Assembly (NCBI GenBank): GCA_046349875.1
Contig: JAXMBN010000008.1
Coordinates: 107,635-171,634, forward strand
Source of the DNA: JAXMBN01 sp046349875
GTDB taxonomy: Bacteria > Planctomycetota > Planctomycetia > Pirellulales > Pirellulaceae
DNA: 64,000 bases
Direction: 5' to 3'
Below the pieces are notes generated by a model, which worked only from the letters and a program-made list of their open reading frames with translations, did no database searches and had not been told where the DNA came from. Position 1 is the stretch's first letter, and every line of letters starts with the position of its first letter. The translations under genes and the position numbers were made by a program. Positions 8,452 to 18,396 of the stretch are shown in pieces.

Positions 8452-9051
8452 ATGCGATTTTCCTTTTCTCTTGGTGCTCTGCTATTGGTTGCTACTTTGC
8501 TGGGATGTTTCGGTTCGAGTTCGACGCCCGTCGCCGTAACACCTCCAACCAAGGAAGGTGAAAAAGCAATCCATCCCGAGTATCGCAATTGGAGCCAGTT
8601 TGAAGAGGGTGCCAAGATTGTTCGCCAGAAGCACGTTGAAAACGACAAGGACTATGTCGATGTCACGACGACGATGAGACTTGTATCCAAGAATGCTGAT
8701 CGTGTCGTGGTCGAATCCCAAGTCAACGTGCAACGTCCAAACCGCGAACTCGAAGTGAATCCTGTGGATCAAGTGGAATACCCCGCCGAGTTCCTCATTC
8801 CGCCTGGAATGAAGAAGGAGTCCTTCGAGCTACCTTCGCTTAAAGCGGAATACGTCGGCGAGGAAACGGTGGAGATTGCGGGGAAATCACTCCTTGCCAA
8901 GAAGTACCGCTGGACTGAACACAATGAAACGGGTCCGATGCAAGTAATCGTCTGGCGATCCGATCAAATCCCTGGCCGCATGCTCAAACAATCGCAGTCG
9001 GCCGATGCCATCAAGATGAAGAGCTCCGAAGAAGTTGTATCTTGGGAATGA
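8452..9051 (+). CDS. Lipoprotein of unknown function
   Basis: A 199-residue predicted lipoprotein: signal MRFSFSLGALLLVATLLGC with lipobox LLGC, then a Ser/Thr/Pro linker. The globular domain is rich in beta-type sequence (TTTMRLVSKNADRVVVESQVNV, AEYVGEETVEIAGKSLLAKKYRW) with IVWRSDQIPG near the end. I do not recognise the family; the late strands resemble planctomycete proteins that track a modified ester or sugar property, but that is not evidence of function. I chose the ATG at 8452 because the signal peptide begins there; an in-frame codon at 8386 would add 22 residues with no signal character. It ends 18 nt from a convergent transporter gene. Confidence 0.7.
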   Translation: MRFSFSLGALLLVATLLGCFGSSSTPVAVTPPTKEGEKAIHPEYRNWSQFEEGAKIVRQKHVENDKDYVDVTTTMRLVSKNADRVVVESQVNVQRPNRELEVNPVDQVEYPAEFLIPPGMKKESFELPSLKAEYVGEETVEIAGKSLLAKKYRWTEHNETGPMQVIVWRSDQIPGRMLKQSQSADAIKMKSSEEVVSWE

Positions 9052-9069
9052 CCTCGCATACCCTTGCTT

Positions 9070-11346
9070 CTATCGTCGCTTTCGAAAGTAAACCAGCATC
9101 GCTGGCAAGAGTAGCAGGTCTCCAAACAAGGCCGATGCCATGGTGGTCATTCCCATCCACGAAAAGATGCGATGATCTCTGGTTTCACTAAACAAGACAG
9201 TTGAAAACCCACAGATCAAGACCACGGTCGTCATGATCATCCCTGTTCCGACTCCTACGAAGGCATCGCGCACCGCATCCTCTTCCTTCTTTCCAGCTTG
9301 GCGCTCTTCGATGTATCGCGTCAAAAAGTGAATGGTATCGTCCACCGCGATCCCCAAACAGATCGTGAAGGCGCATACCGCCACGATATCCAATGGCAAT
9401 CCCATAAGGGCCGCGATACTCGCAGTTACCGCCAAAGGAAACAAATTCGGGACAATAGCGATCAGTCCTAAGCGAAGCGAGCGAAAGGCCAGAATGAATA
9501 GTCCCAAAATGATCACGGCCTCTCCTCCCAGGCTCGATGCGAGATCAACCACGATCTGATAGAGGTTTCGCCATCGCCAAACGGGTCGTCCCTCCAAGCG
9601 AAAATCAAAAGTTGGATAGCGTTCCGTCAACGAAGCCAGTTCTTTCTCAAGTCGCGTGAATACGGGACCATAGGATGCAATTCCCGTATCGCGAACCCTG
9701 AATGTGACCGTTGCTAGTCGCTCCTCCTCCACTAGATAGGCTCGCTTCAACGGTGGCGGAAGCAACTCCATCATCGAACTTCGCTCTTCCACGGGACGAT
9801 CCCCAGGCAAGCCTTCGAGCATGCGGGTAATCGAAAGCGGATTGCCCAACATGGGGTCCTTGGCAACGACATTGTCGATTTCATGAATCACTTTCACGAT
9901 TTCGTCGCGAGTAGTATTCGACTCTTCCGACCATCGAATCTGAATTTGCCCTACCGCCAAGCCACCCATCGCATCATCGAGCTGCATCATGGCATTGCGA
10001 GCCTCGCTCCCTTCTGGAAGCGAATTGGAAAGGCGATCATCGGGGCGCAAGGTCAACCCAATCAAACCACAACCCAAGGTTAAACCGATCGCTAACCAAC
10101 TGAGCCATCGGGCGTTGCGAATCGAAAAGTTGACTCCCACGATGATCTTGGCAAGATTCTTATCGACGATGCTGCGATCATGCCCCACGTGCAAGTTTTG
10201 CCCCATGCGACTGGCCGTCAACAAGGGAATGATCGAGATCACGGCGGTGAAGGAAATGGCAATTCCAATCACGCAACACCAGCCAAATTCTCGAACGATC
10301 TCATGATGCGCCCATGCCAAGGAGGCAAAGCCGATGGCAGTGGTGAGCAACGTTAAGACGCAGGCCAATCCCACATCGGCCAACCCTTTCTTGGTCGCTT
10401 CTTTGGGAAGCATCCCCAAAGCTCGCTGCTTGCGAATCTGCACCATCATGTGAACGCCATCGGTGAAACCAATCAGGCTCAGCATCACAGGCAAAATCAC
10501 ATCATTAAAAGGATTATCCTGAAAATCAAAGTAGTGCAGGATACCAAGGGTCCAGTAGACACCCATGATCGGTGCCATGGCCACAATCCCGACTGCAACC
10601 AATCCGCGAAAAAGCACCACCGCCATTCCAAAGATCATGCAGTAAGCGATGATTTGGTATCGCAATTGATTGGATCGCTGCGTTGATATGATCATCAAAC
10701 TCATCGGGACCTCGCCCGTGATCTTGATATCCACGGAGACGTCTGGATGCTTCGCTAAGGCTCGCTCTGCTGCTTCACGGAGAGCCTTCGTGCAATCTTC
10801 ATCGCGACGAACCTCTAGCCAATTCATCTGCACCAATAGCAATAGCGTTCGACCATCGGGCGACATCAATTGCCCCGATGCCAATGGGTGCTCTTGCGCT
10901 TTGCGTTTGGCCGAAGCAAACTTCTGTGGCGATGCTTCCGACTTGGGAAAGACCGGTTCTGGCATGCCGAAAATATTGAGCATGGGAACGCGATCGAGCC
11001 ACAAAATGCTCTGAACGGTTTCCAGCGATTCCAACTCGGCCACAACGGCTCGAATCGACTCGGCCCCTTGCGGAGTAAAAAACGCATCACTGGTCGCAAC
11101 GATCAACACGTCGGCTTGACTCAGTGACAAACGCGAACCTTCATTGCGGGATGGTTGAGCGCGCGTTCGCGAAAGAGGCCGATTGGTGCGAGGTTCGTTC
11201 GCCTCTTGAGCCGGCTTCTTGGGAATCAAGAGGTTGGCATCGTAATGGCCGATGGTTGCAAAAGTTGTCACAACGACCAAGAAGGCTACATTCAACCAAG
11301 GATGGTCGACAATGGCATGGACTATCCATGAATATTTATTGCTCAC
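9070..11346 (-). CDS. MMPL/RND family transporter
   Basis: A 758-residue inner-membrane protein with the duplicated RND/MMPL plan: one N-terminal transmembrane helix, a large periplasmic loop (about residues 60-220), five helices, another helix-loop block and a last set of helices. Sterol-sensing-domain-like segments include PVMLSLIGFTDGVHMM in the first half and CLGIAVDDTIHFLTRY in the second; the Asp pair in VDD lies where proton-relay residues sit in the family. Such proteins move hydrophobic compounds or lipids using the proton gradient. It starts 27 nt after the stop of the redoxin/monooxygenase gene on the same strand, so the two are probably co-transcribed. The substrate cannot be read from the sequence. 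Confidence 0.87.
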   Translation of the reverse strand: MSNKYSWIVHAIVDHPWLNVAFLVVVTTFATIGHYDANLLIPKKPAQEANEPRTNRPLSRTRAQPSRNEGSRLSLSQADVLIVATSDAFFTPQGAESIRAVVAELESLETVQSILWLDRVPMLNIFGMPEPVFPKSEASPQKFASAKRKAQEHPLASGQLMSPDGRTLLLLVQMNWLEVRRDEDCTKALREAAERALAKHPDVSVDIKITGEVPMSLMIISTQRSNQLRYQIIAYCMIFGMAVVLFRGLVAVGIVAMAPIMGVYWTLGILHYFDFQDNPFNDVILPVMLSLIGFTDGVHMMVQIRKQRALGMLPKEATKKGLADVGLACVLTLLTTAIGFASLAWAHHEIVREFGWCCVIGIAISFTAVISIIPLLTASRMGQNLHVGHDRSIVDKNLAKIIVGVNFSIRNARWLSWLAIGLTLGCGLIGLTLRPDDRLSNSLPEGSEARNAMMQLDDAMGGLAVGQIQIRWSEESNTTRDEIVKVIHEIDNVVAKDPMLGNPLSITRMLEGLPGDRPVEERSSMMELLPPPLKRAYLVEEERLATVTFRVRDTGIASYGPVFTRLEKELASLTERYPTFDFRLEGRPVWRWRNLYQIVVDLASSLGGEAVIILGLFILAFRSLRLGLIAIVPNLFPLAVTASIAALMGLPLDIVAVCAFTICLGIAVDDTIHFLTRYIEERQAGKKEEDAVRDAFVGVGTGMIMTTVVLICGFSTVLFSETRDHRIFSWMGMTTMASALFGDLLLLPAMLVYFRKRR

Positions 11347-11373
11347 CCAATCATCCTTGCACTGGATTCGTGA

Positions 11374-13353
11374 TTACTTGACCGCTTCGATCAACTCTTG
11401 TCGCTCGATCTTGTAATCGCGATTGCGATCAAATCGCCAGAACGAGTAGCGTTGAATGACGACGGGGGCTTCACCGTAGGTTACCGTACCATCGCGGTTC
11501 TTATCGAGTTCTCGCAGGAACGCGTCCGCAAATGCCTCCGGATCCGTCTTTGGCTTGGACTTCTTCGAAACAGAAAAGCGATCACCTTGAGTCGTGGCAC
11601 CTTGACGCGGTACCGCCACTTCAAAGAATGCCACCGCCATTTCCTCCCACGTTTGATCTCCCCAATACACATGCTCGCTCGGATCAGGATTGACTGGGTT
11701 GTCAGCGGAATTGTCGAACGTCGCGGTAAAGCCTAAGGACTCGATGGTGTCCAAAGGAATAGGATCTAAGAACTCGTACGTATGTTGCCAATTGAAATCA
11801 TACCGTGGTACTTCCAATAGCGTTTGCGGTTGCCCTTTCGTTTTGGCTTCCAAGCGAAACGATTCACCGCGAACATGCATATGCGGCGCAACCGCCAACA
11901 ATCGTCCACCAGGTGGTAGCCAGCGCACGCGAGCCTCCACAGGAAAATTCTTTGTCTGAGGAGGGATCTCAAACTCTTGATCGATCCCCATCAAGGTAAT
12001 CACTTCCTCTTTGATGTCGGCTTCCTCTGCAAACACCAAACCCACTTGAGAGCAATCTTCTTGCTTGCGACCATTGGGCGTGTAGTGCATTTGGAAAACC
12101 AACTTTGAACCAGCAGGAATCTTACGCGCCGCTCCGGGCGGAAAGATCATACTTCGCTGGCCGGGCACATACGCAGTCAACCAACCGATGCCACGAAAAT
12201 CAGAGCCATCTGGAGGCCTGATAAACACGATCACGTGGTGGACGACCGATGCATTTCCAGGAATGACTTGCGCTGCCGAGACCCATCGATCTTCGGTGAG
12301 CCCTGGATCGGCAACAAAATATTGATACTCGACAGTACCTTGCTCTGGAACAACAAAGGGTTCCGATCGCATGGATACGATCAAGTCTGGATCTTTTGGC
12401 AATCTCCAACCCGATGCAAACTCCAATGGCTTAGGCAAGGCTTGGGGATCTCCATACGGCATCCCTTCGTCGATCCAACGCCGAAGGGTGTCGATCTCTT
12501 CCGCGGTCATCGAGCGAGCATTGCGAAGGGGTACATGGTCGTGCGTAGCGTGCCAAGGAGGCATTCGTTGCTGTTCCACGACCTCCATGATCATCTCGCC
12601 CCACCCCACAAGCTCTTCGTATTCGGTCATCGCAAAGGGACCGATCTCCCCTGAGCGATGGCATTCGACACAATGGTCTTGAAAGATCTTGGCGATCTTC
12701 CCGGTATAAGTCACGGTCGGCTGCGATGGAGTCGCTTTCTTTTTGCCGATCAAACATCCAACAACTTCGGTGCGAGGCGTATCGATGGGCCTCCCTGCAA
12801 GGATCGATTCGATAGCTTGCTTCAAGTCTTCTTTCTTAGGCAATGGTTTGACGATGCCTGGCAAATACTGATCATCAATCCTCCCTTGGTAAACCACGAT
12901 TCCTTGTGGGTCCAAAATCAAGATCTCGGGCGTTCGCGTGGCGTGAAGTTCGTTTGCCAATCGTTGGTCATAGTCTTTGACAAACGGGAAAGTAATACCA
13001 CTACGCTCGACGTACGATTGAATCTCACTGAGCGAATCTTGAAGGTTGCTGTCGACTCCTAGAAATTCAATCCCTTGATCGCCATAAGCTTCGAACAACA
13101 CTTGAAGACGTGGCCCATAGAGCTTGGCCAAAGGACACTCGACTCCCAAAAAACAAACCACGCGAGCTTTTCCATTGGCCGTTTTTTTCCACGGGAAAGA
13201 GGAGCCTTGAACGGTTGGGAGCGAGCGTGCTCCTTCATCCGCCGCGAGATTTCCGCAAATGCCTCCCCACAGGACAAGGGCACACAAGCACCCCAGGAGG
13301 ACTCGGCACCCCGATCGAGGAGCCTTTTCAATTCGTTCTTCCCGCGATTGCAT
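11374..13353 (-). CDS. Redoxin - haem c - copper type II monooxygenase - EF-hand fusion
   Basis: A 659-residue exported multidomain protein. Order: signal peptide; AhpC/TSA-type thioredoxin fold (VVCFLGVECPLAKLYGP, then FLGVDSN and RTPEILILD); a mono-haem site (DHCVECH); a peptidylglycine-monooxygenase-like copper region with HHVIVF, FQMHYTP and the HMH pair in VAPHMHVRGE; and a C-terminal EF-hand pair (DKNRDGTVTYGE, DRNRDYKIERQE). I chose the ATG at 13353, where AGGGAG lies about 9 nt upstream and a signal peptide begins; an upstream in-frame extension of 39 residues has no signal character. The domain set fits an extracytoplasmic oxidoreductase, but the substrate is unknown. A transporter gene follows. 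Confidence 0.88.
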   Translation of the reverse strand: MQSREERIEKAPRSGCRVLLGCLCALVLWGGICGNLAADEGARSLPTVQGSSFPWKKTANGKARVVCFLGVECPLAKLYGPRLQVLFEAYGDQGIEFLGVDSNLQDSLSEIQSYVERSGITFPFVKDYDQRLANELHATRTPEILILDPQGIVVYQGRIDDQYLPGIVKPLPKKEDLKQAIESILAGRPIDTPRTEVVGCLIGKKKATPSQPTVTYTGKIAKIFQDHCVECHRSGEIGPFAMTEYEELVGWGEMIMEVVEQQRMPPWHATHDHVPLRNARSMTAEEIDTLRRWIDEGMPYGDPQALPKPLEFASGWRLPKDPDLIVSMRSEPFVVPEQGTVEYQYFVADPGLTEDRWVSAAQVIPGNASVVHHVIVFIRPPDGSDFRGIGWLTAYVPGQRSMIFPPGAARKIPAGSKLVFQMHYTPNGRKQEDCSQVGLVFAEEADIKEEVITLMGIDQEFEIPPQTKNFPVEARVRWLPPGGRLLAVAPHMHVRGESFRLEAKTKGQPQTLLEVPRYDFNWQHTYEFLDPIPLDTIESLGFTATFDNSADNPVNPDPSEHVYWGDQTWEEMAVAFFEVAVPRQGATTQGDRFSVSKKSKPKTDPEAFADAFLRELDKNRDGTVTYGEAPVVIQRYSFWRFDRNRDYKIERQELIEAVK

Positions 13354-13533
13354 CACCTGTTTCTCCCTGGCCAACTTCCTTTTCCAAGGCCCAATTATAA
13401 CGATTGGAAGAGTTGCAGCGATTCGCCCTTGGGACGATTCGCCTTCCCCTTTGAACCCGAGACCATCCACTTCGGAGCTAACGAGGCCCGAAATATAGTA
13501 GATTCATGAACCGCTTTACGATTCCCCTATGGG

Positions 13534-14961
13534 ATGCCATCGTCGGCAGGCATCCCTCCATTCCGTCGCTTTGACCGAAAACCTTTTATGGATTCCACCC
13601 CATCTGGCGAAAGCAACGCTTCGACCAGATCTTCATTCTCGACGCCTAACACCTTGCAGCAGCCACCTCTGTGGTTGAGGTTCGTGCAAGATTTGTTGCA
13701 ACAACCGATCTACCTACTTGGACTTCAATCCATCCTTCTCTTGCTCGCCTTTGGTTCGGACATCGATATCGTTCGAACCGGTGAAAAGGATGCAACGCAA
13801 CTCTCGTCCCAGGCTGCCTTCAAATTGCTCGTGTTGCTATGCAGTGGTGGATTGGGAGCATGGGGTTGGTGGACGCAACCCAACGTGCGTCAGTTGCTCA
13901 AGAGCTTTCCAGGGATCTTCTTAACGGCCTTGGGCGTGTGGTATCTGCTGAGTTTCCCATTTTCGATGTTTCCGAAACTATCACTCGCATCGGCCGTCAC
14001 CTATTGGAGCCTCCTCTTGTTCGCTGCTTCGGCCTTGGTTCACCTCGGTGGCACGCGTTGCATGATGCTGTACTTGATCGGTAATGGAGCCTTTTTGATC
14101 GGATCGGTTTTGTTGTATTTCGTTCAACGCGATTTAACGATCATGATTGAAGTGATGAGCTTGACCAACAAGGTCGAACGCTTCGGCGGACTGGGGCACC
14201 CCAACACACTTGGGCGCATCACGGCCACCACAGCCTTGCTCTTGATCGGCCTGGTTCGCATGAAAAAGATTCCTTGGCCATGGTTGATGGCCGCTCTTCC
14301 ATGCATGCTCGCCATCAGCATCGCATCGAAGTCGCGCAGCCCCGTGCTTGCAGGGATTCTCGCTTTAGCTCCTCTATCATTTCCGTACCTTCAGCGACCA
14401 TCGATTCGCTTGGCAGCCATCATGGCAGGTATCCCAACCTTGGCCATGATCGTGCTCCTATTTCTATCCGTCGATCCGGATGCATGGATGGGCAAGATTC
14501 TAGCGAAGTTCACCAAAACCGGAGACATGAAAGAAATAACCACGGTCACGGGACGAACCGAGATTTGGGCGTTTGCATGGGAGAAGGCCTGCGAATCACC
14601 ACTCTTCGGCAAGGGCGCTGGCTCAACGCCTGTCCTGATGGAAAAGCACTCGGGCTATGCGCACAACATTCTGCTACAACCCGCAGTTAGTTTGGGATTT
14701 CCAGCTGCCCTCTTCTTATTGATTCTGTTGTGTTGGAATCTCTATTGGATTTTTCGATTCCCATTGCCGCCCGTTCAAATGATGACGTTGTTCATCTTGA
14801 TCATCGGCATCACCGAAGCGGTGATGTTCAGTCCGCTGCCCGAAGGCATTACGTCTCTCTGGATGGTGTGCTGCTTGTGGCCTGTGTGGCAAGCGATCGA
14901 TCCTCAACGAGAACAACACGACGCGCATCGCCATAGCCCAACATGGCTTCCTGCAGGCTAG
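13534..14961 (+). CDS. O-antigen ligase / Wzy-like membrane protein
   Basis: A 475-residue polytopic membrane protein with about ten to twelve hydrophobic helices. It carries the marks of the O-antigen ligase/polymerase superfamily: GGLGHPNTLGR in a helix start, a long extracytoplasmic loop with TGRTEIWAFAWE, and the SPLFGKGAG...HSGYAHNILLQ segment with the conserved His residues. The family transfers or polymerises undecaprenyl-linked glycans. No glycosyltransferase cluster surrounds it here, though a sugar epimerase lies 5 kb away. The start is uncertain: 13588 is an alternative in-frame ATG, and neither has a clear ribosome site. Confidence 0.8.
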   Translation: MPSSAGIPPFRRFDRKPFMDSTPSGESNASTRSSFSTPNTLQQPPLWLRFVQDLLQQPIYLLGLQSILLLLAFGSDIDIVRTGEKDATQLSSQAAFKLLVLLCSGGLGAWGWWTQPNVRQLLKSFPGIFLTALGVWYLLSFPFSMFPKLSLASAVTYWSLLLFAASALVHLGGTRCMMLYLIGNGAFLIGSVLLYFVQRDLTIMIEVMSLTNKVERFGGLGHPNTLGRITATTALLLIGLVRMKKIPWPWLMAALPCMLAISIASKSRSPVLAGILALAPLSFPYLQRPSIRLAAIMAGIPTLAMIVLLFLSVDPDAWMGKILAKFTKTGDMKEITTVTGRTEIWAFAWEKACESPLFGKGAGSTPVLMEKHSGYAHNILLQPAVSLGFPAALFLLILLCWNLYWIFRFPLPPVQMMTLFILIIGITEAVMFSPLPEGITSLWMVCCLWPVWQAIDPQREQHDAHRHSPTWLPAG

Positions 14962-15011
14962 CAATAGTGTTCGTTCATGAACTGAGCCATCGAGCCATTG
15001 TTTGTTAGGGC

Positions 15012-16118
15012 TTAGAGACTTCCCTCGAGAATCGGTAAGACGCTTGACGCATCGATCCCAGCCACCGACTCGACACTCCCTAGCTTGGATGGAAGAATAA
15101 ACGACAGCGTCCCATGCTGCACCTTCTTGTCGTGCTGCATAAGCCTCCACAATTCTTGTCCGCGATTCTTCTTCCAGTCGATGGGAAGGCCTAACGATTG
15201 AAGCAACCGAGTCTGGCGTTGCACCAGGCTTTGATCGATGCGGCCGAGATTGCACGCGAGCTGCGCTGCCATCGTCATTCCGATCGAAATAGCTTCACCG
15301 TGAAGGACTTCTCCATACTGCGTTGCCGCTTCGATCGCATGCCCAAAGGTGTGTCCATAATTGAGAATGGCTCGAAGCCCCGTCGTCTCTCGCTCATCTG
15401 CCGCAACAACTTTGGCTTTACATTCGCATGACACGCGGATGAGATGGTTCAAAGCTTTTGGATCGCGTTCCAAGATGGATGCGGTGTTGGCTTCCAACCA
15501 TTCAAAAAACGGCGCATCCATGATGACGCCATATTTAACAACCTCTGCCAAACCACTCAAGAACTCGCGATTCGGAAGCGTCTGCAATGTATCCAAGTCG
15601 ATCATGACCAACGAAGGTTGCCAGAAGGCTCCGACCATGTTCTTGGCATGCGATAGATTGATTCCCGTTTTACCACCGACGCTACTATCGACTTGCGAAA
15701 GAAGTGTTGTTGGCACTTGAATGAGGCGAATACCGCGGGCGAAGGAAGCGGCCGCAAATCCAGCGAGGTCTCCAATCACCCCGCCACCGATGGCAACGAC
15801 GAGGCTTCCGCGATCACATCGTTCTTGCAACATGGATTCCCAAAGCTGCCCAAGTTGCTCGACCGATTTACTTCGCTCACCGCTGGGCACCGAAACCGAG
15901 GAAACCCGAAGTCCCTCCGCTTCGATGGAGCGGATGACGCGATCCCCATGCGTTGCAGCAACACTCGCATCGGAAATGCAAAACGCGTGACTCACCTTAC
16001 CTTTGAGTTGTCGCACCAAAGCGCCAGCCCCGGCGAGCAAATTTTGTCCGATGACGATGGAATACGCGCGATCGGAAAGAGCTACTTCAACGCGGGAATG
16101 GATTGGCGGAACGGTCAT
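15012..16118 (-). CDS. aroB: 3-dehydroquinate synthase
   Basis: Second step of the shikimate pathway: DAHP to 3-dehydroquinate, NAD- and zinc-dependent, cytoplasmic. The 368-residue protein has the NAD-binding GGGVIGDLAGFAAA motif, the PTTLLSQVDSSVGGKTG motif and the metal-binding set in LNYGHTFGHAIE and LHGEAISIGM. I chose the ATG at 16118, giving a start MTVPPIHSRVEV of normal family length; a longer frame would overlap the rhomboid gene. It lies 55 nt downstream of the rhomboid protease gene, same strand, and is convergent with the O-antigen-ligase-like gene. Confidence 0.95.
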   Translation of the reverse strand: MTVPPIHSRVEVALSDRAYSIVIGQNLLAGAGALVRQLKGKVSHAFCISDASVAATHGDRVIRSIEAEGLRVSSVSVPSGERSKSVEQLGQLWESMLQERCDRGSLVVAIGGGVIGDLAGFAAASFARGIRLIQVPTTLLSQVDSSVGGKTGINLSHAKNMVGAFWQPSLVMIDLDTLQTLPNREFLSGLAEVVKYGVIMDAPFFEWLEANTASILERDPKALNHLIRVSCECKAKVVAADERETTGLRAILNYGHTFGHAIEAATQYGEVLHGEAISIGMTMAAQLACNLGRIDQSLVQRQTRLLQSLGLPIDWKKNRGQELWRLMQHDKKVQHGTLSFILPSKLGSVESVAGIDASSVLPILEGSL

Positions 16119-16173
16119 GATGGAGTCGGTACGTTTCGTAAAATGCGATGCGAGTCGAAAGGAAAGGGTGGTC

Positions 16174-17127
16174 CTAATTGGCCTGCGAGCGTTTGGCGAT
16201 TCGACCACCCCAGCTCTGCCCTAACCATCCTAATCCCGCGCCTGACAACAGCCCACCCAAGTGAACCAAGTTCGCGGGCCGTACCGCTTCGAGAACTCCG
16301 AGAAAACCGGCCGTAAGCCACACCAACATCACGATGACCAGAAACGATGGCAATTGGGGCAATAGATCAGGGCGGATTGTGGACTTGATCCAGTGAAAGC
16401 CGAACAAACCATAATTCACTCCCGAAATACCAATGAAGAACGGCGTGCCTCCCCATATCTTTTCGGGCGCCGATGCCTGCAGCACATTGGATAACACAGC
16501 GATGACAAGCACGATGCAACCAAATCGAGCCGACCCTTCTCGCATCTCCAAAATCCTTCCGAATTGGATGAGCAGGATCATATTGAAGAACAAGTGAAGT
16601 GGATCGCCGTGCATAAAAATTGGCGTAAACAACCGCCAAACTTGCCCCTGACGTATCTGAGCAAACCCATCATTAGCGGCTTTGTGATAAGCAATTGGTT
16701 CGACGAAGGCCAGTTGCTGACTGATCGTTTTTCCAAGATTGGACTGAGGCTGCTTACTGAAATTATTCAGCAAGCTCACTCCTACACAAAGAATCACCAA
16801 GACCATCGTGACCGGTGGAAGTCCACGTTGCGTTCGAACGCCGCGATAGATTTGAGGCTTATGAACTTGGGCCGCTTGCTTCTTCTTTTGAAGAATCTCT
16901 TGAGCCTTTTCCAGCGAACGCGCGTATCGCGGATCTTGAGGATTCGTAAGAAAGACGACGAACTCGGCCTTGGCAACGGATAGTTGGTCTTCGTCGCGAA
17001 TCCAAATATCGTAGTGTTCACTTCCATCGCTTGCAGCCTCAACCTGCGTAGCGATATCCAGTGTCAACAAGTGCGCTACCAGTTTCTCGGCGTTGGCTTT
17101 TCCATCGATCGTCCCGAGCATCCGCAT
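16174..17127 (-). CDS. Rhomboid family intramembrane serine protease
   Basis: A 317-residue inner-membrane protease. Residues 1-65 form an N-terminal cytoplasmic domain of the GlpG type (MRMLGTIDGKANAEKLVAHL), followed by six predicted helices. The catalytic Ser lies in the GISG motif of FIGISGVNYGLFGF, and the partner His in NLVHLGGLLSGAGLG. The FNMILLIQFGR helix fits the second rhomboid segment, with the HGDPLHLFFN loop before it. It cleaves membrane proteins within the bilayer; its target is unknown. It sits between nagB (104 nt upstream) and aroB (55 nt downstream). Confidence 0.92.
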   Translation of the reverse strand: MRMLGTIDGKANAEKLVAHLLTLDIATQVEAASDGSEHYDIWIRDEDQLSVAKAEFVVFLTNPQDPRYARSLEKAQEILQKKKQAAQVHKPQIYRGVRTQRGLPPVTMVLVILCVGVSLLNNFSKQPQSNLGKTISQQLAFVEPIAYHKAANDGFAQIRQGQVWRLFTPIFMHGDPLHLFFNMILLIQFGRILEMREGSARFGCIVLVIAVLSNVLQASAPEKIWGGTPFFIGISGVNYGLFGFHWIKSTIRPDLLPQLPSFLVIVMLVWLTAGFLGVLEAVRPANLVHLGGLLSGAGLGWLGQSWGGRIAKRSQAN

Positions 17128-17231
17128 AGAAGATATCCAGTTTCTAAAATGATCTTTCGATCGGAACCAGGCGACTATCCTTTGTCCTCGCCTTCGGATT
17201 GATTACCATCGCATCTACCATCCAAGGCCCT

Positions 17232-18014
17232 TTACCATCCCAGCCCCAACGAGCACCGAAGCTTTTCGCTGTCGAGATAGTATTCTCGCCGTTCAAGGAG
17301 ATGCGACGCGGCGGCATCCAAAATCAAAGTCACATGGGGATGCAGCTGCAATGCCGATGCAGTCACCATCGAACTGATCGGGCCTTCCACCGTCGCTTGA
17401 ATAGCCTCGGCTTTGGACGGCCCCGTGGCCAATAAGACAATCCGCCGTGCATCGAGAATCGTGCCGACTCCCATCGTGATCGCGCACTTTGGCACCAAGT
17501 CTTCCGAACCAAAAAAACGTGCATTGTCGAGAATGGTTTCGCGAGCCAGCATGCGGATCTGCGTTCGACCAGCCAAGGAGGAACCCGGCTCGTTGAATCC
17601 AATGTGACCGTCGCGCCCAATCCCAAGCAATTGCAAGTCGATGCCGCCGGCCTGATCGATTCGCTCTTCATAGGCTTGGCATTCGCGGCCAAGATCCTCC
17701 GCCATCCCGTTGGGGACATGCGTTCGATAAAGATCGATGTTGATATGATGGAAAAGCTGATCGTTCATAAAAGACCGATAGCTATTGCGATCTTCCGTCG
17801 GCAACTTGACGTATTCATCCAAGTTGAATGTCGTGACCCTCGAAAAATCGAGCCCCTCGCGATGGAGAGCGATCAACTTTTGATAGGTTGCTGTCGGAGT
17901 ACTTCCGGTCGCTAACCCTAAAACCGAATCCTGCTTCTTTCGAACTTGATCTGCGAAACAGTCCGCAGCCAATTGCGCCACGGTTTCGGCGTCTTCCACA
18001 ATGATTATTCGCAT
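17232..18014 (-). CDS. nagB: Glucosamine-6-phosphate deaminase
   Basis: Converts glucosamine 6-phosphate to fructose 6-phosphate and ammonia, feeding amino sugars into glycolysis. The 260-residue protein shows LATGSTPTATYQKL, the TFNLDEYVKL catalytic segment, GIGRDGHIGFNEPGSS with the active-site His, and the late AITMGVGTILDARRIVLLATG block. Length is normal for the bacterial family, and the start MRIIIVED is standard. No N-acetylglucosamine-6-phosphate deacetylase gene is next to it. Confidence 0.95.
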   Translation of the reverse strand: MRIIIVEDAETVAQLAADCFADQVRKKQDSVLGLATGSTPTATYQKLIALHREGLDFSRVTTFNLDEYVKLPTEDRNSYRSFMNDQLFHHINIDLYRTHVPNGMAEDLGRECQAYEERIDQAGGIDLQLLGIGRDGHIGFNEPGSSLAGRTQIRMLARETILDNARFFGSEDLVPKCAITMGVGTILDARRIVLLATGPSKAEAIQATVEGPISSMVTASALQLHPHVTLILDAAASHLLERREYYLDSEKLRCSLGLGW

Positions 18015-18396
18015 AGCCTATTGCTCACCCATTCTAGAATGAAGCAAGTATATCGTCCCTCATCGAGACGAACAGGACGAGCTCCCCCCTCGCATTCAAA
18101 ACCGCTTGAGGAATCTGCACCTTTGGCCCTTTCCCCCTAAAATAGGCCCAAACCGTGGCCCTGCCGAGCACGCTTTCTCCCTGCTCAACTTCCTTTCCTT
18201 CCCTCAAACGGCCTTTTTTCACATCGTTGTTTTGGAGTCGATTCCTTTCCTCCACGCAAGCGATAGACTGAAAGGTCTCGTCTTCAACAAACTCGTCGTA
18301 ATGCATTCGACTCACGGACGCGGTCGCTTTTGGGAAGCATGATTCGTATGCCTCCCATAGGCCCTATTCCTTCGAGCACATCGGCAGCCCAAAACA
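18015..18396. other. Intergenic region, no supported gene
   Basis: About 380 nt between nagB and a divergent DUF1559 gene. Overlapping frames of 78-93 codons exist on both strands, but none has a ribosome site or recognisable sequence. Promoters for nagB and the DUF1559 gene presumably lie here; I cannot place them. Confidence 0.4.

Noticed and set aside
18034..18315. 93-codon frame on the minus strand between nagB and the DUF1559 gene
   Set aside because: Sits in a gap with an equally long frame on the other strand, has no recognisable motif and no convincing start.
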